NCBI GenBank assembly: GCA_021776195.1
Contig: JAJFGK010000154.1
Coordinates: 13,672-77,671, forward strand
Origin: Kiloniellaceae bacterium
Lineage (GTDB): Bacteria; Pseudomonadota; Alphaproteobacteria; Kiloniellales; Kiloniellaceae
Direction of reading: 5' to 3'
DNA length: 64,000 bases
Position numbers and translations under genes: made by a program. Shown here piece by piece: positions 45,267 through 54,846 of the stretch (its first letter is position 1; each line of letters begins with the position of its first letter). The notes under the pieces were generated by a model that made no database searches, was not told where the DNA came from, and saw only the letters and a program-made list of their open reading frames with translations.

Positions 45267-47261
45267 TCAATCCGGGATCACCAGGGTTGGCCCCGTGAGG
45301 CGCGCCGGGGCCGTTGCGCCGCTGGCGAGATCGATCCAAGACCCTGTCTCGCGCGACGGCGCGTTGGGAAGGTCGGCAGGGTCGAGCTCCGCCGAGGGGA
45401 GCAGCAGGGCCCCTTCTGGATGCCGCAGTTCCACGACGCGGCCCTTGCGGTTCTCGCCTATCGCACCGGTGGCGCAGCCCCCTGTCAGAGCTGCGTTGAC
45501 ATGGCGGACGATGTGAGCCCCGGCGAGCGGGTTGTAGAGGCGATCGACCAGGCCGCCGCTGAAGTAGTAACCCCGGTCGATGCCGGTGAGGTTGTCGAGG
45601 AACACCGCGACATCGCCATGGGCCAGGGCGGCAATGGCCGATTCGGCGATTCTGTTGGCGTCATGATAGTCGGTTTCGCCCACCTCCAGGGGTTTGCGGT
45701 GGGCAAACTGCACATGGACGCTGGCCGCCAGGTCGAATCCCTCGACGCTCCGCCGGGCCGCCTCGATGGCCGGGGTTGGGGCCTCGCGCCAGCCAATCCC
45801 GAAGACCATCCCGTCGATCGCATCCCGCGCGCCGTCGAGCGCGAGCAAGGCTTCGACCGTGCGGCGCTCGTCGCACTGGAGGCCATGGCTGCTGCTGAAG
45901 GCTTCGACATCCACGCGGCAGGCATTGAAATGCAACGGTACGGCGCCCTTCAGCACGGCGGCAGCGGCCAGCAACTCCGCCACACTGGTGGTCGGCGCGA
46001 TCAGTTCCCAGGCGGCAAGGACAGGGCCGTGAGTCCCGAGCGCCTCGCGCGCCGCGCCCTTGGGCAGACCATAGGAATAGGCGGTAAAGCGATGGCCCAG
46101 GGCAGCGAGTTCGGTCATACGGCGTCGGGTTTCGGGATCGGCGAGATCGTCGAGCGGAACCCGAAGGTCCCGAACGCCCATCTCCCACAGGGCGAGGAGC
46201 GGGTAGTCGTTGCGGATCCGCTTGCGGATGAAGGCGTCGAGGCCCCAGGGCGTGGGAATGTCGGCGCTGTCGCACCAGGGCTGGCGCAGGTACAGGCCGA
46301 CGCCCTTGCCCCCCGGGCTCAGGCCATGAACGGATGGGAGTGAGACAGCCTCTTCGGGCAGGGTATCGCCGGCCTCGAGGGTCCGGCCATAGGAGCGCAG
46401 GACGTGACTGAGGTGCCCCTCCCGATGAACGGCGACGACGGCATAGCCGAGTTTGGCGCCGTCGTGCCGGCCCTGCTTCATGCCCGGCGCCACGCGAAAC
46501 AGCTCGTGGTAGTCGTGACGCAGGAAACAGATCGACGGCAGCACGTAGCAGTTCGTCGGACCGTGCCGGTTGAAGAAGAAGTTGTGGACGTGGCCGGCGT
46601 AGTAGGCCTCGACGCCGTGGCGTTCCAGGACCCCGAGCAGCCACGATCGGCCCGGCTCGTCGGTCGCATCGTAGTGGCCGGGCTCGCCGGCGTGGGAAAG
46701 ATAGGGCGGATAGTGAGAAAACATGAAGACCCGACGGCCCGGGTTCGCGTCGAGCAGGGCCTCGAGCCATTGGCGCTGCTCTTCCTCGCAGGCCAGCCCC
46801 GAATTGACGATCATCCCGTTCACCACCACGAACAGGCAATCGAGGTGCTCGAACGAATAGTACTGGGCCTGAAAGTGGCGCTCGTAGGCGGCGATCATGT
46901 CATCGTTGACGGTGCGCTGTGCCTGCTGCAGGGAAAGCGGTGCGCCGGCGAACGCCTTCTCGCCGATGTCGTGATTGCCGGCGACCAGGTAGAGCGGGCA
47001 GTCGAGTTCCTCGTAGACCCGGTGGAAGCGAGCCGCCGAGTCCTCATAGGCCGGCGTGCCAGGCTCGGGATGGGTGATGTCGCCGAGGTGGACGACGAAA
47101 TCGGGCGCCAGCCGGTTGAGCTGGTGGACCACATAGCGCGAGCGCGCCGCGCCCAGCTTTACGGTGTCGATGTCGTAGCCGCCGATGGCGTCGGCTTCCG
47201 TCTCGGTGACGTGGGAATCGGCGATGACGGCGAAGCTGAAGAGGCGGTTACCGGTGACCAT
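45267..47261 (-). CDS. Two-domain calcineurin-like metallophosphoesterase
   Basis: A 664-residue cytoplasmic protein without signal peptide. The first ~300 residues are a metallophosphoesterase with all metal motifs: VIADSHVT, VVHLGDITH, LVAGNHDIG, FMFSHYPPYL and YYAGHVHNFF. The remaining ~350 residues form a second domain with alternating beta/alpha character (MGVRDLRVPLDDLADPETRR, VPLHFNACRVD, VHVQFAHRKPLEVGETDYHD), suggesting a TIM-barrel. I do not recognise that domain. It may recognise or further process the phosphodiester product. The gene stands alone, divergent from a zinc dehydrogenase. Confidence 0.82.
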   Translation of the reverse strand: MVTGNRLFSFAVIADSHVTETEADAIGGYDIDTVKLGAARSRYVVHQLNRLAPDFVVHLGDITHPEPGTPAYEDSAARFHRVYEELDCPLYLVAGNHDIGEKAFAGAPLSLQQAQRTVNDDMIAAYERHFQAQYYSFEHLDCLFVVVNGMIVNSGLACEEEQRQWLEALLDANPGRRVFMFSHYPPYLSHAGEPGHYDATDEPGRSWLLGVLERHGVEAYYAGHVHNFFFNRHGPTNCYVLPSICFLRHDYHELFRVAPGMKQGRHDGAKLGYAVVAVHREGHLSHVLRSYGRTLEAGDTLPEEAVSLPSVHGLSPGGKGVGLYLRQPWCDSADIPTPWGLDAFIRKRIRNDYPLLALWEMGVRDLRVPLDDLADPETRRRMTELAALGHRFTAYSYGLPKGAAREALGTHGPVLAAWELIAPTTSVAELLAAAAVLKGAVPLHFNACRVDVEAFSSSHGLQCDERRTVEALLALDGARDAIDGMVFGIGWREAPTPAIEAARRSVEGFDLAASVHVQFAHRKPLEVGETDYHDANRIAESAIAALAHGDVAVFLDNLTGIDRGYYFSGGLVDRLYNPLAGAHIVRHVNAALTGGCATGAIGENRKGRVVELRHPEGALLLPSAELDPADLPNAPSRETGSWIDLASGATAPARLTGPTLVIPD

Positions 47262-47618
47262 GGCCCTGTTCTCCCAACGCCCCTTGCGACATCATGCTTT
47301 TTCGACAAGCCCGACTGTTGGCACGCAGAGACGGCCACAGCTTCGGTCGCGATCTCACCAGCCTTCGTCGTCCCAAAGGGATGGTCCGCTTTCTAGCCGA
47401 TTCCGTCCAGACCCACGCAGAGGTCGACCTATCTGCGGGAGATTCTCGTTCGCGCCGAGGCAGGGCTCCACCCGTCATTTCCGACGGTGCAACGCGCATC
47501 ATTACCCACGAGGCACGAAAGCGGGTGTCGATGGACGAATAGGAGTAGGTCTCGCCGATTCCGTCCTATAGCCTTTCTCGCAACGGTTCGCAGACAATCC
47601 CACGGCAACGGTGATGAT
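47262..47618. other. 357-base divergent gap, nothing recognised
   Basis: Lies between the start of the metallophosphoesterase gene and that of the zinc dehydrogenase. No strong palindrome, promoter pair or small gene was found on either strand. Confidence 0.5.
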
Positions 47619-48743
47619 ATGAAAGCAGTCCAACTAACTACAAGCGGCGACTATGGATCCCACTACCTGATAGACGACCACGAGCAGTGGGAGCGGGAAA
47701 TCAAGACTCACGAAGGCCTCAGTCTGGAGCGGCTGCACTACAACGATGTCCCCAAACCCGTAGCAGGCCCGGGAGAGGTCTTGGTGGAGGTTCACGGCGC
47801 GGGCCTCAATCATCTCGACGTGTGGGCCGTGCAGTCGGCTCCCTCGCATCGGCGATCCGAACCGCGGATACCGGGTTCCGACATCGCCGGCGTCGTGGAG
47901 TCCGTGGGCAAAGGCGTGTCGTCGGTTGGTCCCGGCGACCGTGTGCTTCTGCACCCATCGGTCGCCTGCATGAACTGTCGGATGTGCCTCACGGGGCGGG
48001 ACAACAAATGCCTTGCCTCCGCTAGCTTCGGAAGCTCGCGCGATGGCGGCCTGGCGGAATACACGCTCGCCCCGGTGTGGTCGGCGATACCGCTGCCTGA
48101 CGGCATTTCGCTGGTGGAGGCCGCCTCGCTGCCGATTGCCTATATGACCGCCTGGCACATGCTGGTTGCCAGGGCCAAGGTCCGGCCGGGCGACCTGGTG
48201 CTGGTAAACGCGGCAGGCAGCGGCGTGGGCATCGCTGCCACGCAGATCGCCAAGCTCTTCGGCGCGGTGGTGCTGACGAGCGCGGGCAGCGACGCCAAAC
48301 TCGAGAAGTCGAGAGACCTGGGTGCCGATGAGACCATCAACTATAGCACTCACTCCCTCTATGAGGAGGCCATGCAACTCACCGACAACAGAGGTGTCGA
48401 CATCGTTATCGACAGCCTGTCGGGCGATCTCATGGAGCAGAGTGTCGAGGCCCTGGCCGTGGGAGGCAGATTTGTCAATTGCGGCTGTACCTTGGGCAAT
48501 TGGGCGAGGATCAACGTGGCGCGTATGATGTCGAAAGAAACCTCGGTGCTGGGATCGGTGATGGGCTGCAAGCAGGAGCTGATCGAGGTGGTTCGGGAGG
48601 TCGCGCGCGGTGGGCTCAAGGCGGTGGTCGACCGGACCTTCCCGCTGTCGCAAACCCGGGAGGCGGTGGCCTATCTCGCGGATCGAAAACAGTTCGGCAA
48701 GGTGGTCGTGGTGCCCGATGCCCACTACAGGCCCGCAGAATAA
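47619..48743 (+). CDS. Zinc-binding MDR alcohol dehydrogenase
   Basis: A 374-residue NAD(P)-dependent enzyme starting at ATG 47619. The structural-zinc cysteines are in CMNCRMCLTGRDNKC. The segment GAGLNHLDVWAVQ, where catalytic cysteine is usual, has asparagine/aspartate, and IPGSDIAGVVESVG follows, so the protein may be a quinone-oxidoreductase-like member with only the structural zinc. The nucleotide motif is VNAAGSGVGIAATQIAK. The N-terminal ~45 residues include an unusual charged insert (DDHEQWEREIKTHEG). The substrate is unknown. Confidence 0.88.
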   Translation: MKAVQLTTSGDYGSHYLIDDHEQWEREIKTHEGLSLERLHYNDVPKPVAGPGEVLVEVHGAGLNHLDVWAVQSAPSHRRSEPRIPGSDIAGVVESVGKGVSSVGPGDRVLLHPSVACMNCRMCLTGRDNKCLASASFGSSRDGGLAEYTLAPVWSAIPLPDGISLVEAASLPIAYMTAWHMLVARAKVRPGDLVLVNAAGSGVGIAATQIAKLFGAVVLTSAGSDAKLEKSRDLGADETINYSTHSLYEEAMQLTDNRGVDIVIDSLSGDLMEQSVEALAVGGRFVNCGCTLGNWARINVARMMSKETSVLGSVMGCKQELIEVVREVARGGLKAVVDRTFPLSQTREAVAYLADRKQFGKVVVVPDAHYRPAE

Positions 48744-48829
48744 GATGGCCTATGGCGTCGGGTGACGCGAAAGCACCTCCGGGTCGTCTCTGGTGCATCC
48801 GCCTCCCTGGCGGCATCCATATCCGCGGC

Positions 48830-49933
48830 CTAAACAAACACCCCCACGGGCTCGCCCAGCTCGTCGTAGGCCGGCTCGACCCCCAGGCCAGGCGCATCCG
48901 GGGCAATCAGACAGCCGTCCCGGGTCTCGGGACCGGGGGTGCCGGTCGAGCCGATGTTGTAGTTGTGCAGGTCGGTGGAATTGACATGCAGGGCGGGCGG
49001 CGTGGAGGCCGCCAGGTGGGACAGGGCGGCGGTGACGATCTCGCCGCCCCAGGTGTCCTCGACGACCATGGGGATGCCGTGCTCGGCCAGGTAGTCGCGC
49101 AGGCGGCGCGCCTTGGTCAGGCCGCCCTGTTTCGAGATCTTGATACAGCAGACCTCGGCCGCCTTGTCGCGCACCAGACGCTCGGCCATGCGCAAGTCGG
49201 AGATGCACTCGTCGAGCTTCATGGGGAGGTCGGTGCGGGCGCGCACCTGCAGGCATTCCTCGTAGGTCAGGCAGGGCTGTTCGATATAGAGGTCAAGATC
49301 GCGCAGCGCCCGGCAGACCCGGATCGCGTGGTCGACCCGCCAGCCGGTGTTGGCGTCGGCAAAGGCGGTCTCGCCGGACTGCAACAGAGGCACGGTGGCA
49401 CGAATGCGCTCGATGTCGCCGGCCCAGTCGCCGCCGACCTTGATCTGGAATTGGCGGTAGCCGGCGCGGCGGTGGGCCTCGATCTCGGCAACGGTCTCGT
49501 CGGGTGATTTCTGCGGCGCGACCCGGTACATCGGCGCGGCCGGCAGCAGCTTGCCGCCCAGCAGCATCCAGACTGGCTGTTCGGTCGCCTTGCCGAGGAT
49601 GTCCCAGCAAGCGGCATCGAGGGCCGCCTTGGCGTAGCCGTGGCCCTTCAGGACCTCGTCCATGATCAGCTCGATGCGGCCGACCTGCCGGGGGTCCTCG
49701 CCGATCAGGGCCCGCGCCAGGCGAGGGGCGGCGGCGCGCACCCCTTCGGCGTAGGCCGCCAGGTAGTTGCCGTCGATCGGGCAGCACTCGCCGCAGCCGC
49801 TGATCCCGGCATCGGTCTCGATCACCATCACCGTGCTGTCAGCGGTCTCGATCACCCGGCCGGGACCCCAGACGTACTGACCGCCGACGTAGGGCAGATC
49901 CTTCCGATAGACGCTGATGCGGGTGATTTTCAT
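48830..49933 (-). CDS. Enolase-superfamily enzyme (cis-3-hydroxyproline dehydratase / hydroxyproline-betaine epimerase-like)
   Basis: A 367-residue mandelate racemase/muconate lactonising-type enzyme. Catalytic and metal motifs: FQIKVGGDW (base lysine region), ADANTGWRVD (metal Asp), YIEQPC (metal Glu), MKLDECI (metal Asp/Glu) and CIKISKQGGLTKARRL (second base lysine). The pattern, including the capping domain, resembles enzymes epimerising 4-hydroxyproline betaine or dehydrating cis-3-hydroxyproline. It is divergent from a TMADH-like flavoprotein gene across 171 bases, so both may act on an N-methylated proline derivative. Confidence 0.85.
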   Translation of the reverse strand: MKITRISVYRKDLPYVGGQYVWGPGRVIETADSTVMVIETDAGISGCGECCPIDGNYLAAYAEGVRAAAPRLARALIGEDPRQVGRIELIMDEVLKGHGYAKAALDAACWDILGKATEQPVWMLLGGKLLPAAPMYRVAPQKSPDETVAEIEAHRRAGYRQFQIKVGGDWAGDIERIRATVPLLQSGETAFADANTGWRVDHAIRVCRALRDLDLYIEQPCLTYEECLQVRARTDLPMKLDECISDLRMAERLVRDKAAEVCCIKISKQGGLTKARRLRDYLAEHGIPMVVEDTWGGEIVTAALSHLAASTPPALHVNSTDLHNYNIGSTGTPGPETRDGCLIAPDAPGLGVEPAYDELGEPVGVFV

Positions 49934-49982
49934 CGCGGCCGGTTCCCATTCAGTTCTAGCCGGCGTCGGGCCGGAACCAAAT

Positions 49983-50011
49983 CTTGATCATGCCTTGCCG
50001 GTCCGATCAAG
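49983..50011. promoter_or_regulatory. Inverted repeat in the divergent enolase/flavoprotein promoter
   Basis: CTTGATC (49983-49989) and GATCAAG (50005-50011) are perfect inverted copies 15 bases apart, midway between two divergent catabolic genes. A regulator site is possible; no family can be named. Confidence 0.35.
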
Positions 50012-50104
50012 CGGGCAGGCTCGCTCTAATTCATTGGCCCGCGGCTTGAAAAATCAAATAGGATGCGACGCTTTCGCCGCGCCCTTCCCCTTGGGATTCC
50101 CGCC

Positions 50105-52075
50105 ATGGCCGCCTTCCCCACCCTCTTCTCGCCGATCGCCCTGGGGCCGGTGCGGCTGCGCAACCGAATCTTCAATCCGCCCCACGGCACCGGCATGAGC
50201 CACGACGGCCAGGTCACCGAGGATCTGATCGCCTATCACGAGGCGCGGGCCCGGGGCGGCGTCGGCCTGATCGTGCTCGAGGGCATGACCCTGCACCCGA
50301 CCCACGCCTATCCCGGCGCCTACCTCTATGCCGGCGACGATGCGGTGATCCCCGGCCTGGCCCGGCTGGCCAAGGCCTGCCGGGCCCTGGGCACGCCGGT
50401 CTTCGGCCAGCTCTACCACGCCGGGCGCTCGCTGCGACTGAGCGTCGACGGTTCGCGGCCGGTCGCCTATTCAGCCTCCAACGTTCCCGACGAACGCTAC
50501 CGCCTGGTGCCGGCGCCGATGCCCAACGCCCTGGTCTGGGAGGTCATCGAGGCCTACGAGGCGGCCGCCGGGCGGCTCGCCGCGGCAGAGCTGGACGGAG
50601 TCGAGATCCTCGCCTCCATGGGCTACCTGGTGGCGCAGTTCCTGAACCCGCGGACCAACCGGCGCGAGGACGAGTTCGGCGGCAGCCCCGACAAGCGCCT
50701 GCGCCTGCTGCGCGAGATCCTGTCGCGCAGCCGCAAGGCGATCGGCCCCGACCGGGCCCTGGGCATCCGGGTCAGCCTGGACGAGAAGACCGCCACCGGC
50801 CTGGACCCGGAGACCATGACCGGGATCTGCCGGGCCCTGGAGGCCGATGGCGATCTCGACTACTTCAGCGTCATCGCCGGCTCCTCGGGGGCGCCGGACG
50901 GTTGGATCCACGTTTTTCCGCCCATGGCCGTGGCGCCGGGCTATGTGGCCAGCGACGCGGCGCGCCTGAAGCAGGCCATCGCCAAACCGGTGCTGGTCGG
51001 CGGCCGGATCAATCAGCCGCAGATCGCCGAGGCGATCCTGGCCAGGGGCGAGGCCGACATGGTCGGCCTGGTGCGCGCCCTGATCGCCGATCCGGACTTT
51101 CCCGCCAAGGCCCAGAGCGGCCGGGCCGCCGACATTCGCGCCTGCATCGGCTGCAACCAGGCCTGCGTCGGCCACCGCCTGGCCCACTACCCGGTTTCCT
51201 GTATCCAGAACCCGGTCACCGGCCGCGAGCGCGCGCTCGGCGACCTGGCGCCGGCTTCCGCGCCGCGCCGGGTCATGGTGATCGGCGGCGGCCCCGGCGG
51301 CATGAAGGCGGCGGCGGTCGCGGCGTGGCGCGGCCATGCGGTGACGCTGCACGAAAGGGCGCCTCAGCTCGGCGGCCAGGCGCTGCTGGCCCAGGCCCTG
51401 CCCGGTCGGGCCGAGTTCGGCGGCGTCGTCACCAACCTCGGCCGCGAGCTGGAGCTGGCCGGGGTGGTCCCGGTGAAGGGCGTCGCGGTCACCCTGGAGG
51501 CGATCGCGCACGCGGCGCCCGATGCGGTGATCCTGGCCACCGGCGCGAAGCCGCGCTTGCCCCAGGAGGTCTTCGACGAGGTCGAGGTCGGCGGCGCCCA
51601 TGTGGTCGAGTCCTGGTCGGTCATCCGGGGCGAAGCCAATGTCGGCGGCCGCGTGGTGATCGCCGACTGGGCCTGCGACTGGGCCGGCCTGGGTCTGGCC
51701 GAGAAGCTCGCCCGCGACGGCTGCCAGGTCCGTCTCGTCTCGGCCGGCATCGTCGCCGGGGAAACGATCCAGGGCGTGGTGCGCGATCACTGGATCGGCG
51801 AGCTGCACCGGCTCGGAGTCGAGATGATCCCCTATGGGCGATTTTACGGGGCCGACGACAGCACCGCCTACTTTCAGCACATGATCAGCGGCGAGCCGAT
51901 GCTCTGCGAAGAGGTCGAGACGGTGGTGACCTGCTTTGCCCCCGCGGCCGAGGATTCCCTGCGCGGCGGTCTGGAAACCCTGGATCTCAAGCTGATCGTG
52001 GTCGGCGACGCGGTGGCGCCGCGCAGCGTCGAGGAGGCGGTTCTGGAGGGCTTCCGCGCCGCCGCGGCGCTCTGA
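50105..52075 (+). CDS. Old Yellow Enzyme/TMADH-type iron-sulphur flavoprotein
   Basis: A 656-residue protein starting at ATG 50105. The N-terminal FMN barrel begins LFSPIALGPVRLRNRIF and includes LYHAGRS and ASMGYLVAQFLNPRTNRRED. The cluster motif CIGCNQACVGHRLAHYPVSC contains all four cysteines for a [4Fe-4S] centre. The C-terminal half binds FAD/NADH (VMVIGGGPGGMKAAAVAA). Relatives are 2,4-dienoyl-CoA reductase, trimethylamine dehydrogenase and stachydrine or histamine dehydrogenases. Beside a hydroxyproline-betaine-like epimerase gene, N-demethylation of a betaine is a reasonable guess. Confidence 0.9.
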   Translation: MAAFPTLFSPIALGPVRLRNRIFNPPHGTGMSHDGQVTEDLIAYHEARARGGVGLIVLEGMTLHPTHAYPGAYLYAGDDAVIPGLARLAKACRALGTPVFGQLYHAGRSLRLSVDGSRPVAYSASNVPDERYRLVPAPMPNALVWEVIEAYEAAAGRLAAAELDGVEILASMGYLVAQFLNPRTNRREDEFGGSPDKRLRLLREILSRSRKAIGPDRALGIRVSLDEKTATGLDPETMTGICRALEADGDLDYFSVIAGSSGAPDGWIHVFPPMAVAPGYVASDAARLKQAIAKPVLVGGRINQPQIAEAILARGEADMVGLVRALIADPDFPAKAQSGRAADIRACIGCNQACVGHRLAHYPVSCIQNPVTGRERALGDLAPASAPRRVMVIGGGPGGMKAAAVAAWRGHAVTLHERAPQLGGQALLAQALPGRAEFGGVVTNLGRELELAGVVPVKGVAVTLEAIAHAAPDAVILATGAKPRLPQEVFDEVEVGGAHVVESWSVIRGEANVGGRVVIADWACDWAGLGLAEKLARDGCQVRLVSAGIVAGETIQGVVRDHWIGELHRLGVEMIPYGRFYGADDSTAYFQHMISGEPMLCEEVETVVTCFAPAAEDSLRGGLETLDLKLIVVGDAVAPRSVEEAVLEGFRAAAAL

Positions 52076-52233
52076 AGCGCGCCGGCGATACCGGGACTTG
52101 CCTTCGCCTAGCATCGGAGGCTCTATGAGCCCATCAGTGGCCGTGCTAAGTTCCTGGGGAACAGGTATGATCGGTCGCGAAAGTCAGATTCGACCGGTCG
52201 TCAAACGGCCATCGGCGTTAGAGGGAGCGGACC

Positions 52234-54492
52234 ATGCCACTCGATTCGGACCTACAGGCTACCAAGCGCGATTTCAAGGTTGTCGGCACCCGTCCCTTGC
52301 GCCCCGACGGTGTCGACAAGGTGACCGGCCGGGCCCGCTTCGGCGCCGACATGACGGCGCCGGGCATGTTGATCGGCCGGGTCCTGCGCTCGCCCCACGC
52401 CCATGCCCGCATCCGCTCCATCGACGCGTCCAAGGCCCTGGCCCTGCCCGGGGTCAAGGCGGTGATCACCCGCGACGACTTCGAGGATCGCGACCCGGCG
52501 CAGCGCGACACCCTGACCAACGTCATGGCCCGGGAAAAGGCGCTCTACGACGGCCACGCGGTCGCCGCCGTGGCGGCGGCCAGCGCCTCCGTCGCGCGGC
52601 GCGCCCTGCACCTGATCGAGGTCGACTACGAGATCCTGCCCCACGTGACCGACGTGGAGGCCGCCATGGAACCCGACGCACCGCTGCTCCATGACACCAT
52701 CTTCACCAGCGGGGTCGAGCCGACGCCGACCACACCCTCGAACGTCGCCGCGCGCTGCGAGTTCGGCCACGGCGATGTCGAGGCCGGTTTCGCCGCCGCC
52801 GACGTGGTTATCGAACGCAGTTTCAAGACCGCGGCGACCCACCAGGGCTACATCGAACCCCACGCCTGCCTGGCCTCCTTCGGGACCGATGGCCGCGCCG
52901 AGCTGTGGTGCTGCACCCAAGGTCACTACATGGTGCGCGAAGGCTGCGCGGCGCTGCTCGGCATGGAGGTCTCGCAACTGCGGGTGACGGCCTCCGAGAT
53001 CGGCGGCGGCTTCGGCGGCAAGACCGCCCTTTTCCTCGAGCCCCTGGCGTTGGCGCTGTCGCGCAAGGCTGGCCACCCGGTGAAGATGACCATGAGCCGC
53101 GACGAGGTGTTCCGCGCCACCGGCCCGACCGCCAGCACCGCCATCTGGGTCAAGATCGGCGCCACCAAGGACGGCCGCATCACCGCCGGCGATGCCCTGT
53201 TGAAGTATCAGGGCGGCGCCTTTCCCGGCTCGCCGGTCAGCATGGGCGCGATGGCGGCCTTCGCCTGCTACGACCTGGAGAACGTCAGGACCATCGGCTA
53301 CGACGTGGTGACCAACCGGCCCCGACAAGCGGCTTACCGGGCGCCCGGCGCGCCGATGTCGACCTTCGCGGTGGAATCGGTGGTCGCCGACCTGGCCGAG
53401 AAACTCGGCCTGGATCCCATCGAGTTCCGCCTGAAGAATGCCGCCCAGGACGGCAGCAAGTCGTCCTACGGCCCGACCTTCGACAAGATCGGCCTCAGAG
53501 AGACCCTGAAGGCGGCCCAGGCCCACCCCCACTACAGCGCCCCGCTCGGGCCCAATCAGGGCCGTGGCATCGCCTGCGGCTTCTGGTTCAACTTCGGCGG
53601 CCAGACCTGCGTTTCCTTGAATATTGGCAAGGACGGCACGGTGGCGATCTCCGAGGGCAATCCCGACATCGGCGGCTCGCGGGCCTCGATCAGCCTGATG
53701 GCGGCCGAGGAGCTCGGCATCGGCTACGACCAGATCCGCACAGTGATCTCCGATACCGGCCTGTTGGGCTACAACGAGGTCACCGACGGCAGCCGCGTGA
53801 CCTTCGCCGTCGGCCTGGCCACCATCAAGGCGGCGCGCGACGCCATCGGCAAGCTCTGCGACCGGGCGGCCCAAACCTGGGGCATTTCGCCCGACGCCGT
53901 GGTCTGGGAGGACGGCATGGCCAAGCCCTCGGGCCCCAATGCCGGCGACTTCGAGCCCCTGTCGATCGCCGACATCGCCGGCAATGCCGACAAGACCGGC
54001 GGGCCCATCGCCGGCCACAGCGAGGGCAACGCGGAAGGCGCCGGCGTCTCCTTCGCCACCCACTTGGTCGATACCGAACTCGACCGCGAAACCGGGCTGG
54101 CCAAGATCCTGCGCTACACGGTGATCCAGGACGCCGGCAAGGCGATCCATCCCAGCTACGTCGAGGGCCAGTTCCAGGGCGGCGCGGTTCAGGGCATCGG
54201 CTGGGCGCTGAACGAGGAGTACATCTACGGCGAAGACGGCCGGCTGCAGAACGCCGGCTTCCTCGACTACCGCATCCCCGTCGCCTCGGACCTGCCGATG
54301 ATCGACACGGTGATCGTCGAGGTGCCCAACCCGGGCCACCCCTACGGGGTGCGCGGCGTCGGCGAAACCTCCATCGTGCCGCCCCTGGCCGCCGTCGCCA
54401 ACGCGGTCTCCGCCGCCGCCGGCCTGCGCCTGACCGAACTGCCGCTGTCGCCGCCCAAGGTCTTGAAGGCGCTGGGTGCGGCCTCCGGCTAG
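52234..54492 (+). CDS. Molybdenum hydroxylase large subunit (xanthine dehydrogenase family)
   Basis: A 752-residue molybdopterin-binding subunit. The N-terminal part begins DFKVVGTRPLRPDGVDKVTGRARFGADM; the cofactor-binding motifs GGGFGGKTALFLEP and YRAPGAPMS follow. The catalytic glutamate lies in RGVGETSIVPPLAAVANA near the C-terminus. The usual FAD-binding and [2Fe-2S] subunits are not encoded beside it. AGAGGGAGCGGACC precedes the ATG. A MoaD-like gene follows 27 bases later. The substrate could be a purine, an aldehyde or an N-heterocycle. Confidence 0.92.
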   Translation: MPLDSDLQATKRDFKVVGTRPLRPDGVDKVTGRARFGADMTAPGMLIGRVLRSPHAHARIRSIDASKALALPGVKAVITRDDFEDRDPAQRDTLTNVMAREKALYDGHAVAAVAAASASVARRALHLIEVDYEILPHVTDVEAAMEPDAPLLHDTIFTSGVEPTPTTPSNVAARCEFGHGDVEAGFAAADVVIERSFKTAATHQGYIEPHACLASFGTDGRAELWCCTQGHYMVREGCAALLGMEVSQLRVTASEIGGGFGGKTALFLEPLALALSRKAGHPVKMTMSRDEVFRATGPTASTAIWVKIGATKDGRITAGDALLKYQGGAFPGSPVSMGAMAAFACYDLENVRTIGYDVVTNRPRQAAYRAPGAPMSTFAVESVVADLAEKLGLDPIEFRLKNAAQDGSKSSYGPTFDKIGLRETLKAAQAHPHYSAPLGPNQGRGIACGFWFNFGGQTCVSLNIGKDGTVAISEGNPDIGGSRASISLMAAEELGIGYDQIRTVISDTGLLGYNEVTDGSRVTFAVGLATIKAARDAIGKLCDRAAQTWGISPDAVVWEDGMAKPSGPNAGDFEPLSIADIAGNADKTGGPIAGHSEGNAEGAGVSFATHLVDTELDRETGLAKILRYTVIQDAGKAIHPSYVEGQFQGGAVQGIGWALNEEYIYGEDGRLQNAGFLDYRIPVASDLPMIDTVIVEVPNPGHPYGVRGVGETSIVPPLAAVANAVSAAAGLRLTELPLSPPKVLKALGAASG

Positions 54493-54519
54493 GTCTTCGC
54501 AGGTCACGGCGGCAGCGTC

Positions 54520-54765
54520 ATGGTCCAGGTCGTGCTCTGGGGCTCCCTGAAGGCCGCCGCCGGCGGCCAGACCGCCCTGGAGGTCGAGGCCAGCACCCTG
54601 CGGCAATTGCTGGAAAACCTGGGCGCCGCGCACCCCCGGTTGAAGCCGGTCCTGGACAAGGGCGTCTCGGTCTCGATCGACGGGCGCATCTACAACGATT
54701 CCTGGGCCCAGACGATCATGCCGGACAGCGAGGTCTACATCCTGCCGCGCATCGAAGGCGGATAA
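54520..54765 (+). CDS. MoaD/ThiS-like sulphur carrier
   Basis: An 81-residue beta-grasp protein ending in IEGG; the C-terminal Gly-Gly is the site that becomes a thiocarboxylate in MoaD and ThiS. It starts at ATG 54520, 27 bases after the molybdenum hydroxylase gene, so a role in supplying molybdopterin sulphur for that enzyme is plausible. No moaE, moeB or other cofactor genes are adjacent. It may be a dedicated carrier or a general spare. Confidence 0.8.
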   Translation: MVQVVLWGSLKAAAGGQTALEVEASTLRQLLENLGAAHPRLKPVLDKGVSVSIDGRIYNDSWAQTIMPDSEVYILPRIEGG

Positions 54766-54846
54766 TCACGGACCGCGATTTTCGTTTCCGAAAATGGATA
54801 GCCTCGGTTACCCTCTGGGGATCCGCCCCGCGACCCGGAGCCCGCG

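Noticed and set aside
52252..54633. Long minus-strand open frame opposite the molybdenum hydroxylase gene
   Set aside because: Antisense shadow of a strongly recognisable coding sequence; composition is artefactual and there is no plausible start site.
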